Origin: CAZKRU01 sp964555235
GTDB lineage: Bacteria > Verrucomicrobiota > Verrucomicrobiia > Methylacidiphilales > CAMAQI01
NCBI GenBank assembly: GCA_964555235.1
Contig: CAZKRU010000002.1
Location: 50,068-114,067, forward strand
Length of the DNA: 64,000 bases
Direction: 5' to 3'
In this document: positions 27,062-35,531 of the stretch, in pieces
Layout of the letters: every line of letters begins with the position of its first letter
How positions within the stretch are numbered: position 1 is the first letter of the stretch
Made by a program: the position numbers and the translations under genes
The notes under the pieces: generated by a model
What the model was told of the DNA's origin: nothing
Seen by the model: the letters and a program-made list of their open reading frames with translations, nothing else
The model's database searches: none

Positions 27062-27807
27062 AGACGACTTTGAGTTTTCAGGAGATCGAAAAAAAATGGC
27101 CAGCCGTTTTACGGGAAGCGATGAGGGAGTCTGGAAAACGGTCCTTACGATATAGTCTCCGGCGATATGCGGTCGACGAATTTTGTTTTCGGCGGATTCC
27201 CTCAACCTCCGGACGAGTACTCGATTTGGGGGGGCATCGGCTTCAGAAGCGAGGTTTATTTCACTTGCCTGAGGTGGCTCCACAGACAGTTTGCCTTAAT
27301 TTAACTCCTGAAAAGAGTCCCGATGTGTTGGGGGATGCTGCGCGAATTCCGTTTGCCAACAATCAATTTGAAGGAATTGTTTGTACGGAACTTTTGGAGC
27401 ATGTGGAGCATCCCGCGGCCGTAATTTCGGAAGCGCACCGAGTTCTTCAGTCTGGAGGATGGATTCGAATCACGGTGCCTTTTCTTTACTGGATTCATGG
27501 AGATCCTTATGACTTTGGACGTTATACGGATGCCTTTTGGAAAATGAATTTAGAGCGTACGGGGTTTGAAGCGGTTGAAATCGAAAAACAGGGGGGGTAT
27601 TTCAGTGTGTTGTTTGAAATGATTCGGGAATCTGCAGCAAAATTGAATTGGGACCGTGGTCCTCAGTGGCGAAGTCGGTTGCTTTGGAAGCTTTTGAACT
27701 GCGCTAAACGCGAGGCTGTACGAAGAGATTTGATGGTCCATTATCGGGAGCATCCTCATTTTTCGCGTTTCTGTACAGGGTTTGGGATTTGTGCGAGGAA
27801 ACCATGA
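27058..27807 (+). CDS. class I SAM-dependent methyltransferase
   Basis: A 249-residue methyltransferase. The SAM-binding motif I is GRVLDLGGHRLQKRG, and IVCTELLEHVEHPAAVISEAHRVLQSGGWIRITVPF is the motif II-III region typical of the UbiE/Methyltransf_11 group. In this context it probably O-methylates a sugar of the glycan or its precursor. It overlaps both neighbours by 4 bp. Confidence 0.84.
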   Translation: MKTTLSFQEIEKKWPAVLREAMRESGKRSLRYSLRRYAVDEFCFRRIPSTSGRVLDLGGHRLQKRGLFHLPEVAPQTVCLNLTPEKSPDVLGDAARIPFANNQFEGIVCTELLEHVEHPAAVISEAHRVLQSGGWIRITVPFLYWIHGDPYDFGRYTDAFWKMNLERTGFEAVEIEKQGGYFSVLFEMIRESAAKLNWDRGPQWRSRLLWKLLNCAKREAVRRDLMVHYREHPHFSRFCTGFGICARKP

Positions 27808-29879
27808 AAATTTCGTTTGGAATTCATTTTCAAGAGGGGCCCTGGGGAGGAGGTAATCAATTTTTGAAAGCGCTCGCAAAGGCGTTGGAGCGACGCGGCC
27901 ATGAAGTCTTTACTGATTTGAAGGTTCAGGATCTCGACTTAATTTTGCTGGTGGATCCGCGAGCGGAGTCCGTTTCCTCAAGCTTTCAAGGCCCCCAAAT
28001 TCACGAATATCTTCAAAAGAATCCCGATGCGCTGATTATTCATCGGGTCAATGAGTGTGATGAGCGCAAGGGGACTCAAGGGGTAAATCAGCAGATTATG
28101 GAGGCGAATCAGATTGCCGATCACACGATCTTTGTTTCGGGATGGCTTCGGGAACTTTACCGTGGGCACGGAATGGATCCGGAGTCGTCGGAAGTGATTT
28201 TGAATGGGGCGGATCCCGAAATTTTTTACCCGAGAGGAACGGCTCTTTGGAACGGAATCGAGCCGATGAAGCTTGTCACGCATCACTGGGGAAATAACTG
28301 GCTCAAGGGTTTTGATGTTTATCAGAAAATTGACCAAGCCCTCGAGAATGGCGATTTTGCGGCCCGCTTCGAATTTACCTACGTTGGAAGAGTGCCGGAT
28401 GGATTTCAGTTTCAACGGGTCAGGCATGTTGCTCCTATCAGTGGAGAAGCATTGGCCGAGGAACTTTGTCGGCATCACGTCTATGTCACGGCTTCCCGAA
28501 ACGAGCCTGGCGGAAATCATCAAAACGAAGGCGGATGTTGTGGGCTTCCGCTTTTGTATATCAATCATGCTTCGATGCCGGAATACTGTCGCGGCTACGG
28601 AATTCCATTTGAGCCGGATCAGGTGTTGGAAGCGCTTGATGCCATGCGCCAGGAATATGCTATTTGGAAAAAGCAGATGCCATCCTTTCCTTGCGCGTCT
28701 CCTCGGGCAGCAATACAGTATGCGGACTGCTTTTCACGATTGTTGGCACGTCGTGGAGAGCTTTTAAGATGGCGACCTACGCAACGGACTCCGAGGGGAA
28801 TTCGGGCGTTGTATCGGAAGATTCGAGATTCTGTTATATCTCCCACCCCGATCCCATATTTGCATCTCGTCGATGGGGCTAACTGGGCTTTGGATTGGGT
28901 GGGGCGTCATATTGTTCAACATCTAAAAAAAGATCTTCGATTTGCGCCTGCATTATTGCCGAGTCGGGAGCCGCTTTCCAAAAAAAAGGGAAGCCTTCTT
29001 CATTTTGGATCTCGGTATGCCTTGCTCAACCGGGAGACGGCAGACTGGAACTCGACGAATCGGGCTTTTTTAACGTGGCTTCACGGAGATGAGGCCCGTC
29101 CTGAATTTCAGCCGATGTTTGAAAAACTTCGGGAAAAGCAAGGGAGTCTCGAAAGAATTATTACCAGTTGCACCGAGTCCGTGGAGGCATTGATCCGTGC
29201 GGGAATTCCAAAATCAAAAATTTCGATTATTCCACTGGGAGTGGATATCAGACATTTCAGGCCGCCGACTCAAGGAGAGCGTGAGAAGGCTCGGGCGGTA
29301 CTTGGAATTCCGGAGAAGTCTTTTTGCTTGGGTTCGTTTCAAAAAGACGGGGAAGGATGGGGAGACGGAGAGTCGCCGAAATGGGTCAAGGGGCCGGAAA
29401 CGTTTTTAGCCGTTCTTGAACAGCTGCGCGTGGAGATTCCTGAGTTATTTGTTCTGCTCACGGGACCGTCGCGCGCGTATGTGAAAACGGGACTGGAACG
29501 CCTTGGGATTCCGTATCGGCACCATCATTATGATGATTATCTTCAAATGACCCAGGCGTATCACGCCTTGGATTTGTATTTAATCACGTCTCGCTGTGAG
29601 GGGGGGCCGTTGGGAATGATGGAAAGTTGGGCGACACGGGTGCCGGTCGTCAGCACCCGAATGGGGATGCCTCGAGATTGGGGGAGGCATGGAGAAAATG
29701 CGTGGATGGCGGGGGTCGATGACGCGGAAGGGTTAGCCCGAGGAGTGAAGCAATTGAGGGATGATGAAAAACTTCGAAATCGAGTGATTGCGGGAGGAAT
29801 CGAGACCGTTCCCCAGCTGGATTGGGAATATCTAACGCACCGTTACGTGAATGAAATCTTTTTGAAGGAGTCCGTTTGA
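27804..29879 (+). CDS. tandem two-domain GT4-type glycosyltransferase
   Basis: A 691-residue protein that appears to hold two GT-B glycosyltransferase units. The first, about 1-330, starts MKISFGIHFQEGPWGGGNQFLKALAKAL and has ILNGADPEIFYP. The second, about 355-691, has IIPLGVDIRHFRPP and the GT4 signature region TSRCEGGPLGMMESWATRVPVVST. Only the second has a full E-x7-E-like donor motif; the first has ASRNEPGGNHQNEGGCCGLPLLYI. It may add two sugars in sequence or one half may be regulatory. ATGA junction at the start. Donors unknown. Confidence 0.82.
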   Translation: MKISFGIHFQEGPWGGGNQFLKALAKALERRGHEVFTDLKVQDLDLILLVDPRAESVSSSFQGPQIHEYLQKNPDALIIHRVNECDERKGTQGVNQQIMEANQIADHTIFVSGWLRELYRGHGMDPESSEVILNGADPEIFYPRGTALWNGIEPMKLVTHHWGNNWLKGFDVYQKIDQALENGDFAARFEFTYVGRVPDGFQFQRVRHVAPISGEALAEELCRHHVYVTASRNEPGGNHQNEGGCCGLPLLYINHASMPEYCRGYGIPFEPDQVLEALDAMRQEYAIWKKQMPSFPCASPRAAIQYADCFSRLLARRGELLRWRPTQRTPRGIRALYRKIRDSVISPTPIPYLHLVDGANWALDWVGRHIVQHLKKDLRFAPALLPSREPLSKKKGSLLHFGSRYALLNRETADWNSTNRAFLTWLHGDEARPEFQPMFEKLREKQGSLERIITSCTESVEALIRAGIPKSKISIIPLGVDIRHFRPPTQGEREKARAVLGIPEKSFCLGSFQKDGEGWGDGESPKWVKGPETFLAVLEQLRVEIPELFVLLTGPSRAYVKTGLERLGIPYRHHHYDDYLQMTQAYHALDLYLITSRCEGGPLGMMESWATRVPVVSTRMGMPRDWGRHGENAWMAGVDDAEGLARGVKQLRDDEKLRNRVIAGGIETVPQLDWEYLTHRYVNEIFLKESV

Positions 29880-30619
29880 TGAAAAAAATTAAAAAAGCAA
29901 TTCGGAGCTGGGCAACTAAACGAAAAGAGGCGAATCGAGGGAAAAAAGAGTTCCAGCAATTTAAGGCCATGTATCTGAAAAATCCCCGAGGTTTTGACCT
30001 AAAGGATGGGGGTTATGTGAATCAAAGTGGGCAGCATGGCTATGATACGCATTATGTGTATCACGTGGCTTGGGGGTCGAGAGTATTGAAGGAGTTGAAT
30101 CCGAAACAGCATGTCGACATTGGATCATTTATTAATTTTACCGCGGCGATTTCTGCATTTATTCCGATCAAATTTTGTGAGTTTCGAAAGCCGGATCTTT
30201 ATTTGGATCAGGTGGATCTTCAGGCCGAAGATTTAATGGAGCTATCATTCGCTGATGATTCAATTCCTTCGCTCTCATGCATGCATGTCGTGGAGCATGT
30301 GGGATTGGGTCGATATGGGGATACGCTTGATTCGGATGGGGATCTCAAGGCCATGCTGGAATTGAAGCGGGTTCTTGCACAAGGCGGACATCTTTTGTTT
30401 GTGGTGCCGATGGGGAAGCCGGTGATCCATTTCAATGGTCATCGAGTTTACAGTTACGACCAAATTGTTAAGGCATTTCAAGGACTTGAGATTCGAGAGT
30501 TTAGTATGATCACGGATGGTGGGCCAGAAAAGGCGCGTTTGATTCGTGGAGCGACTAAGGCAGATGCGGATGCGCAAGTCTACGGCTGTGGATGTTTTCT
30601 TTTTCAGAAAGAGGCTTAA
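29876..30619 (+). CDS. DUF268 family protein (methyltransferase-like)
   Basis: A 247-residue protein with a lysine-rich N-terminus. The motif HVDIGSFINFTAAISAFIP resembles a SAM-binding glycine loop, and MHVVEHVGLGRYGDTLDSDGDLKAMLELKRVLAQGGHLLFVVP is the hallmark of DUF268, a family with a methyltransferase-like fold. Its chemistry is not established. It sits between two glycosyltransferases with a 4-bp overlap upstream. Confidence 0.8.
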   Translation: MMKKIKKAIRSWATKRKEANRGKKEFQQFKAMYLKNPRGFDLKDGGYVNQSGQHGYDTHYVYHVAWGSRVLKELNPKQHVDIGSFINFTAAISAFIPIKFCEFRKPDLYLDQVDLQAEDLMELSFADDSIPSLSCMHVVEHVGLGRYGDTLDSDGDLKAMLELKRVLAQGGHLLFVVPMGKPVIHFNGHRVYSYDQIVKAFQGLEIREFSMITDGGPEKARLIRGATKADADAQVYGCGCFLFQKEA

Positions 30620-30630
30620 GACTTAAGTCT
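30619..30630. repeat. 12-bp perfect palindrome in a gene junction
   Basis: AGACTTAAGTCT lies between the DUF268 stop codon and the next GT start. It has no loop and no following T run, so it is unlikely to be a terminator. It might be a protein-binding site or chance. Confidence 0.35.
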
Positions 30631-30633
30631 AAG

Positions 30634-31638
30634 ATGAATTGGTTCTGGATCAAACGAAAACCGCGCCTGTTTATTCCTCAATTATTTTTGGGGATCGGAG
30701 GGCCTGCGACGTTTATGAGAAATTTGCTGGCCGGTTTGAAATCGGATCGGTTTGAAATTACCCATAGCGAGAAAGACTCGTTTGACGCGGTCTTTTTTCC
30801 TATCTCCTACGACCTCGAAAAACTACGGAGATGGAAGAAAAAAGGGATTCAAATTGTTCAACGTTTGGATGGGGTTTATTACCCTTCGAAACAGGGGCCT
30901 GATTTTGCAGAGAAGAATCGAGAGCTGCAAGCAGTGCATGGGGAGTTGGCGGATGTGGTCGTCTATCAGAGTGATTATAGTCGAAGCCAATGTCATGAGG
31001 TGATTGGACGCTCTTGTGCGCGACGGGAAGAGCGGATTGTGAATGGTGCGGATGCGCAGTGGTTTTATCCGGGCCAAATAACCCAAAACGCGATCCCCGT
31101 TTTGGTGACAACCGGAAATTTTAGAAGTGCGGATATGATTGAGCCGGTGGTGAAAGCATTGGACCAATGGCAGAGGGAAGGGAAGCAGTTTAAATTGATT
31201 TGTGTGGGTCCTATTATCAAGGACGAGATTCGAGAATTCTTCGAGAGGAGCTACTTGGAATGGAAAGGGCCGATGGATCTTGCTGAAGTTGGGAAAATTC
31301 TGAGAGAGGCTGATCTTTTTGCTTATTCTCACCTCAATCCTCCTTGCCCTAATTCAGTGGTCGAGGCACTGGCTTCAGGAGTCCCGGTGGTGGGCTTCGA
31401 AAGCGGGTCGATGCGTGAGTTGTGTGGATTTTCTTCGGAACTGTTGGCGCCGGTGAGCGATCGGGTGTTGCAGGAGTATTCGGAATTTCGGTGGGAACGA
31501 TTGCTTGAAAAATTGAACGCTTGGGAAACAGATCCTTTGGAATGGCGAAATCGCGCGCAAGCACAGGCGAAGAATTTTGTTTTGGAACCGATGATCGCGC
31601 AATATCGGAAAGTCTTTGAGGAGGAAATCAGAATTTAA
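30634..31638 (+). CDS. glycosyltransferase, GT4 family
   Basis: A 334-residue GT-B transferase. RLFIPQLFLGIGGPATFMRNLLAGL gives the N-terminal acceptor-domain glycine loop, VNGADAQWFYPGQ the linker, and LNPPCPNSVVEALASGVPVVGFESGSMRE the E-x7-E donor motif of GT4. The ATG at 30634 follows the upstream stop by 14 bp; no strong Shine-Dalgarno sequence is visible. The donor is not determinable. Confidence 0.85.
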   Translation: MNWFWIKRKPRLFIPQLFLGIGGPATFMRNLLAGLKSDRFEITHSEKDSFDAVFFPISYDLEKLRRWKKKGIQIVQRLDGVYYPSKQGPDFAEKNRELQAVHGELADVVVYQSDYSRSQCHEVIGRSCARREERIVNGADAQWFYPGQITQNAIPVLVTTGNFRSADMIEPVVKALDQWQREGKQFKLICVGPIIKDEIREFFERSYLEWKGPMDLAEVGKILREADLFAYSHLNPPCPNSVVEALASGVPVVGFESGSMRELCGFSSELLAPVSDRVLQEYSEFRWERLLEKLNAWETDPLEWRNRAQAQAKNFVLEPMIAQYRKVFEEEIRI

Positions 31639-31651
31639 TCTGGAACTCAGG
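31636..31651 (+). repeat. left arm of the GxxExxY cassette inverted repeat
   Basis: TAATCTGGAACTCAGG is the exact reverse complement of 32062-32077. A degenerate second unit GACTCAGG follows at once, so the arm itself contains an 8-bp direct repeat. A TA dinucleotide lies at the outer edge of both arms, which would fit a TA target duplication, though two bases are weak evidence. Confidence 0.85.
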
Positions 31652-31676
31652 GACTCAGGAAGAAGAGGGGGGCTGA

Positions 31677-32066
31677 ATGGGGGAGATACAAGATAAGATT
31701 CTAAGTTCTTTGGTTATTGGTGCGGCGATTAAAGTGCATAAAGAACTTGGACCGGGGTATTTGGAGTCATTTTATGAGGAGGCCTTGTGTATTGAAATGG
31801 CTCGGCAGAAACTGTCGTTTGAACGGCAAAAATCGATTACTGTTCGATACCAAGATCTTCCTATCGGTGAACATCGATTGGATTTATTCGTTGATGGAAG
31901 GCTCGTGGTTGAGCTTAAGGCGATCAGCGAATTGGATCCTATTCACTTCACGATCGTGAGATCTTACATGAAAGCTACTAATGTTGAGTCAGGGCTATTG
32001 ATTAACTTTGGAACGATGCCGGTCACGGTAAAGCGAGGGGGTCGCGAAAAGCTCGTGAGTTCCTGA
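31677..32066 (+). CDS. GxxExxY protein (PDDEXK-like nuclease family)
   Basis: A 129-residue GxxExxY protein. The name-giving motif lies in GPGYLESFYEEAL, and later LDLFVDGRLVVELKAI gives a D-x(n)-ExK pair that fits a PD-(D/E)XK nuclease core. The family is widespread in environmental bacteria and its function is unknown. A GAGGGGGG ribosome-binding sequence precedes the ATG. The gene is enclosed by a perfect 16-bp inverted repeat, with the right arm overlapping the stop codon. It interrupts a run of glycosyltransferase genes with which it shares no obvious function, so it looks like an inserted cassette. Confidence 0.88.
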   Translation: MGEIQDKILSSLVIGAAIKVHKELGPGYLESFYEEALCIEMARQKLSFERQKSITVRYQDLPIGEHRLDLFVDGRLVVELKAISELDPIHFTIVRSYMKATNVESGLLINFGTMPVTVKRGGREKLVSS

Positions 32067-32077
32067 GTTCCAGATTA
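32062..32077 (+). repeat. right arm of the GxxExxY cassette inverted repeat
   Basis: CCTGAGTTCCAGATTA is the exact reverse complement of 31636-31651. It contains the TGA stop of the enclosed gene (32064-32066) and ends two bases before the ATG of the next GT2 gene. Confidence 0.85.
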
Positions 32078-32079
32078 GT

Positions 32080-33045
32080 ATGTCTACCCGAATTTCCATT
32101 CTCTTGCCTGTTCATAACGGCGCGAAATATCTCGAAGAGGCTCTCGACAGTATTTGGGCTCAGACCGAAGGGCGATTTGAGCTCATTGTGGTGAACGATG
32201 CGAGTACGGATGAAACCGCGACTATTTTGGAACGTGTTCGTGATAAAAGATTGCAGGTAATCACGCATCGCCATTCAAAGGGAATCGCCGTTAGTTTAAA
32301 CGAAGCGATGAAAATGGCTCGAGGTGCTTATTGGGCGCGGATGGATTCAGATGATGTCATGGAGCGAGAGCGACTTAAGGTTCAATTTCAGGAGATGGAG
32401 CGTCATCCGGAGCTTGGAATTTTAGGGTCGTGGATGACGAAGATCGATGCGGAGGGAAAAGAACATGGGGTGGCTAAGGCACCATGTACAGACGGAGGAA
32501 TCCGGATGAAAGCGCTTTTGCACAACCCGTTTTTTCATCCGACCATTTTCTTGCGGGCAGCGATTTTGAAGCAACACCGACTTATTTATCATCATGAATT
32601 TACGTACGCTCAAGACTATGAGTTGTGGGTGCGGATTCTTCGCTACGCAGAAGGCGCCAATCTCCCTTTAGCGCTGTTGCGTTATCGAAAGGGAGTTGGG
32701 GTTTCGACAAAATCGAGGGATCGGCAGCTTGAATTTCATGATCAAGTGGTCTGGAAGGAATTAAAAGATCGCGATGTAAAAAAATTCTGGACGCTTGAGC
32801 GGGCGACTTTGCTGAGGCAGCTCATGGTGAGCGGGACTCCCTCGCGGATTCCTGCGTCCAAAGTTTCTCCTGTCATGTATCATTATCTCGAGAAGCTGGC
32901 GCAATTGCGGGACCTGTATCATGAATCCGAGTCGGTCGAATTTTTTCGGGAACAAAAGTCGCGCGTGACTCGTGCGGTTCGGGAGTATGGTGGTTCTTTG
33001 CGGGCTTTGGCATTTCGGGCTTCGATTCAGAAATTCGGCAAATGA
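32080..33045 (+). CDS. glycosyltransferase, GT2 family
   Basis: A 321-residue GT-A transferase. RISILLPVHNGAKYLEEALDSIWAQT is the classical GT2 start, VVNDASTDETATILE the nucleotide-binding segment, and RMDSDDVM the DXD metal motif. The later AQDYELWVRIL supplies the ED-type catalytic region. Its start lies immediately after the right arm of the GxxExxY cassette, so expression may be affected by the insertion. Donor unknown. Confidence 0.9.
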   Translation: MSTRISILLPVHNGAKYLEEALDSIWAQTEGRFELIVVNDASTDETATILERVRDKRLQVITHRHSKGIAVSLNEAMKMARGAYWARMDSDDVMERERLKVQFQEMERHPELGILGSWMTKIDAEGKEHGVAKAPCTDGGIRMKALLHNPFFHPTIFLRAAILKQHRLIYHHEFTYAQDYELWVRILRYAEGANLPLALLRYRKGVGVSTKSRDRQLEFHDQVVWKELKDRDVKKFWTLERATLLRQLMVSGTPSRIPASKVSPVMYHYLEKLAQLRDLYHESESVEFFREQKSRVTRAVREYGGSLRALAFRASIQKFGK

Positions 33046-34391
33046 GAATTGCTCAAATCCATTCGGTCACGCGGCCTGGAGGTGCGGCCAATGTGGCGTT
33101 GGAATTGCATCGAGGGCTTGCGTCTCGAGGTCATGAGATGTCTTGGTGGGTTGGGTCGAATGATGGGGCTCTTCCTGAGGCGCGGACAATGGACTTTCGA
33201 GCGAATCATGTCGGGGCTCAGGGACTGTCATTGATTGCGAGCGGAATTCATGCGGTGGGAAAGAAAATTGGATTGAGGCGACTGCGCGCCTATCGCGACG
33301 GAGAGCGTGAGTTGCTGGAATGGGTAGAGCATCCGCGCCGTCGTTGGGATGAGCAGATCGGATGGGAATCGTTTGCCTATTCTGGAGTGAGAAATTTACT
33401 GAAGCGAAACGATTTTAATCCGGAGGTGATACAGCTGCATAATCTCCATGGTCGCTATTTCGATCTTCGCGAGTTACCGAAAATGAGTCGACGATTTCCA
33501 ACGGTGATAACATTGCATGACGCATGGATGTTGTCAGGGCATTGTGCGCACTCGTTTGACTGTGAGCGGTGGACGTCCGGCTGCGGTCATTGTCCTGATC
33601 TCACGATTTCGCCCGGGATTCGCCGCGATGGGACGCGTTCAAACTGGAAAAGAAAGCAGCGGATTTATCAGAATTCTCGTTTAAGAGTCATTTCTCCCTC
33701 GCGATGGTTGACGAATCGAGTGAGTCGCTCAATGTTGGGGGCTTCAGCGCTAAGGGTGGAAACAATTCCGAACGGAGTGGATACGACCATTTTCAAGAGA
33801 GAAGCAAAGGAAATTGCAAGACGTGAATTAGATCTCCCGGAAAATAGTGTCGTCATCTTTACGCTCGCGGATCCGAGCTATCGAAATCGCTGGAAGGATT
33901 TTCGAACATTGGTTGAAGCGTGCGCTCAATTGAGAGAAGGACCGGAATCGATTGTAATTATGGCCGTTGGTGCTCCGGAGGAAGTGCGACGTGAGGGGAG
34001 AATCGAGTGGCGAATGAAGCCGAAAATTCTTTCGAAGGAGTCATTGGCTCGACATTATCAGGCGGCCGATCTTTATGTTCACAGTGCGCATATTGAAAAT
34101 TTCCCAAATATGATTCTGGAAGCGATGGCGTGTGAGTGTGTGGTCATTGGAACCGATGTGGGGGGGATTTCGGAACAAATTGATCCGAATCGAAACGGCT
34201 GGCTTTCGAAGGCCGGTGATTCTGTGGATCTCGCCCGATGTTTGAAAGAAGCGATTGGAAATCAAGTGAAGCGCCAATCGATGGCAAGGGCGGGATGGGA
34301 GCGGGTTCAGAATGAGTGGACGCTTTCGCTGCAGATGAGTCGCTACGAGCGGTTTTATCACGAGATGATGGAGGGGGAGAAGAGGCGGTAG
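33042..34391 (+). CDS. glycosyltransferase, GT4 family
   Basis: A 449-residue GT-B enzyme. RIAQIHSVTRPGGAANVALELHRGL is the N-terminal loop, VETIPNGVDTTIFKRE the interdomain segment, and SAHIENFPNMILEAMACECVVIGTDVGG the GT4 donor site. A cysteine/histidine-rich segment (HCAHSFDCERWTSGCGHCPD, around 180-200) recurs in some family members. The ATGA junction couples it to the preceding GT2. Its last codons (EKRR and the TAG) run into a hairpin repeat at 34389, so the C-terminus may have been altered by that element. Confidence 0.89.
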   Translation: MRIAQIHSVTRPGGAANVALELHRGLASRGHEMSWWVGSNDGALPEARTMDFRANHVGAQGLSLIASGIHAVGKKIGLRRLRAYRDGERELLEWVEHPRRRWDEQIGWESFAYSGVRNLLKRNDFNPEVIQLHNLHGRYFDLRELPKMSRRFPTVITLHDAWMLSGHCAHSFDCERWTSGCGHCPDLTISPGIRRDGTRSNWKRKQRIYQNSRLRVISPSRWLTNRVSRSMLGASALRVETIPNGVDTTIFKREAKEIARRELDLPENSVVIFTLADPSYRNRWKDFRTLVEACAQLREGPESIVIMAVGAPEEVRREGRIEWRMKPKILSKESLARHYQAADLYVHSAHIENFPNMILEAMACECVVIGTDVGGISEQIDPNRNGWLSKAGDSVDLARCLKEAIGNQVKRQSMARAGWERVQNEWTLSLQMSRYERFYHEMMEGEKRR

Positions 34392-34438
34392 GCGGTTAGG
34401 CTTTAGACCGTAGGCGCAAACCTACAGCCTAACGCCTA
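34389..34438. repeat. hairpin repeat, copy A (empty, 6-nt loop)
   Basis: The left arm 34389-34414 and right arm 34421-34438 are imperfect reverse complements (TAGGCG, GTTAGGCT and GTAGG blocks pair; the left arm has about 8 extra bases bulged). They are separated by CGCAAA. The same GTAGGC/GCCTAC-rich blocks recur at 60388-60803 and 61248-61330. The stop codon of the upstream GT4 gene is formed by the first bases of the left arm. Confidence 0.75.
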
Positions 34439-34445
34439 AACTCCT

Positions 34446-35531
34446 ATGGCCCAGGCTATGAAAATCGCTTTTTGGTTTAAATCCGGACGACGCGCTCGCC
34501 TGAATCAAGGAGGGCCCCGGGAATTTTTTTACGGATACCCCGACTTTTGCGAAAGATGGGGAGCGGAATTAGTGGAGGATGTCGAGCTGCCGGAAATTGG
34601 ATGGTGGTGGGGGATTCCTCGATTCATTTTTGGGAGACTCGATCAAATCTTTCGATTGAACACGGGGTATATCGTGCGGTTGCTGCTTCCGGAAAATCGT
34701 CGTCGGCTGGGTCAATACGACTGGATTGTGGCGGTGACTACTACGCATGCATTGGCATTTGGAATGATGCAACGGCTTGGGATTATTCAGGGGAAAGTTT
34801 TGGCGGTCACGACGGGACTGGTTGAGAATTTCGAAAAAGAGTGGCAGTGGACTTTTGCGCGTTGGATTCTTGGCAAATGTCATTTAGTAAGCCTGAGTCG
34901 CGGAGAGGCAGCCGAGATGGGAAGAAGGCTGGGGAGGCCTGTGCGGTATATTCCATTTGGGGTGGATGAGGATTTTTGGCGCCCCCTTCCTCAAGGGAAA
35001 AGAGATCCGAGCGAAGCCTATGCTTTGAGTGTCGGGAACGACCGACAGCGGGATTTTGATTTGCTGGTGAAGGTGTGGCGTCCGGAGTGGCCAAAGTTGA
35101 AACTGCTAACGATGTTGCCATTGAATTTGCGTGGGAAAGAAAATATTGAGCAGATTCGTGGGGATTGGCACGAAGCAGCTGTAACCGATGAAGGCCTTCG
35201 CTGCCTGTATCAGAAGAGTCGATTTGTGGTTGTGCCGGTCAAAAATGTTTGGCAGCCCTCAGGCCAAAGCGTCACGTTGCAGGCAATGGCATGTGGGAAA
35301 GCGGTGGTGCTGGCAAGGACTGATGGGCTTTGGGACGAGGCGATAATGAAGGATGGTAAGAATGTGGCATTGTACCCTGCGGAAAATGGATCGGAGCTGG
35401 AGCAAGTACTCCAAAGATTGTTGGAGGAGAATGGCAATCTTAAAGAAATTGAAATGAACGCACGCGATACGGTGAAGCAGGCATATTCGATCAGAGAGTG
35501 GAGTCGGGAATTGGAAGGAATTGTGCGATGA
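34446..35531 (+). CDS. glycosyltransferase, GT4-like
   Basis: A 361-residue GT-B protein. VLAVTTGLVENFEKEWQW, YIPFGVDEDFWRPL and QPSGQSVTLQAMACGKAVVLARTDGLWDE give the interdomain and donor-binding segments of GT4-like enzymes. ATG 34446 and ATG 34458 are both possible; the second begins MKIAFWFKSGRR and resembles other family starts. The gene begins right after hairpin copy A. It overlaps the next GT2 by 4 bp. Donor unknown. Confidence 0.83.
   Translation: MAQAMKIAFWFKSGRRARLNQGGPREFFYGYPDFCERWGAELVEDVELPEIGWWWGIPRFIFGRLDQIFRLNTGYIVRLLLPENRRRLGQYDWIVAVTTTHALAFGMMQRLGIIQGKVLAVTTGLVENFEKEWQWTFARWILGKCHLVSLSRGEAAEMGRRLGRPVRYIPFGVDEDFWRPLPQGKRDPSEAYALSVGNDRQRDFDLLVKVWRPEWPKLKLLTMLPLNLRGKENIEQIRGDWHEAAVTDEGLRCLYQKSRFVVVPVKNVWQPSGQSVTLQAMACGKAVVLARTDGLWDEAIMKDGKNVALYPAENGSELEQVLQRLLEENGNLKEIEMNARDTVKQAYSIREWSRELEGIVR

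Noticed and set aside
30619..30630. Palindrome AGACTTAAGTCT as a terminator
   Set aside because: There is no loop and no T run, and the next co-directional gene starts four bases later.
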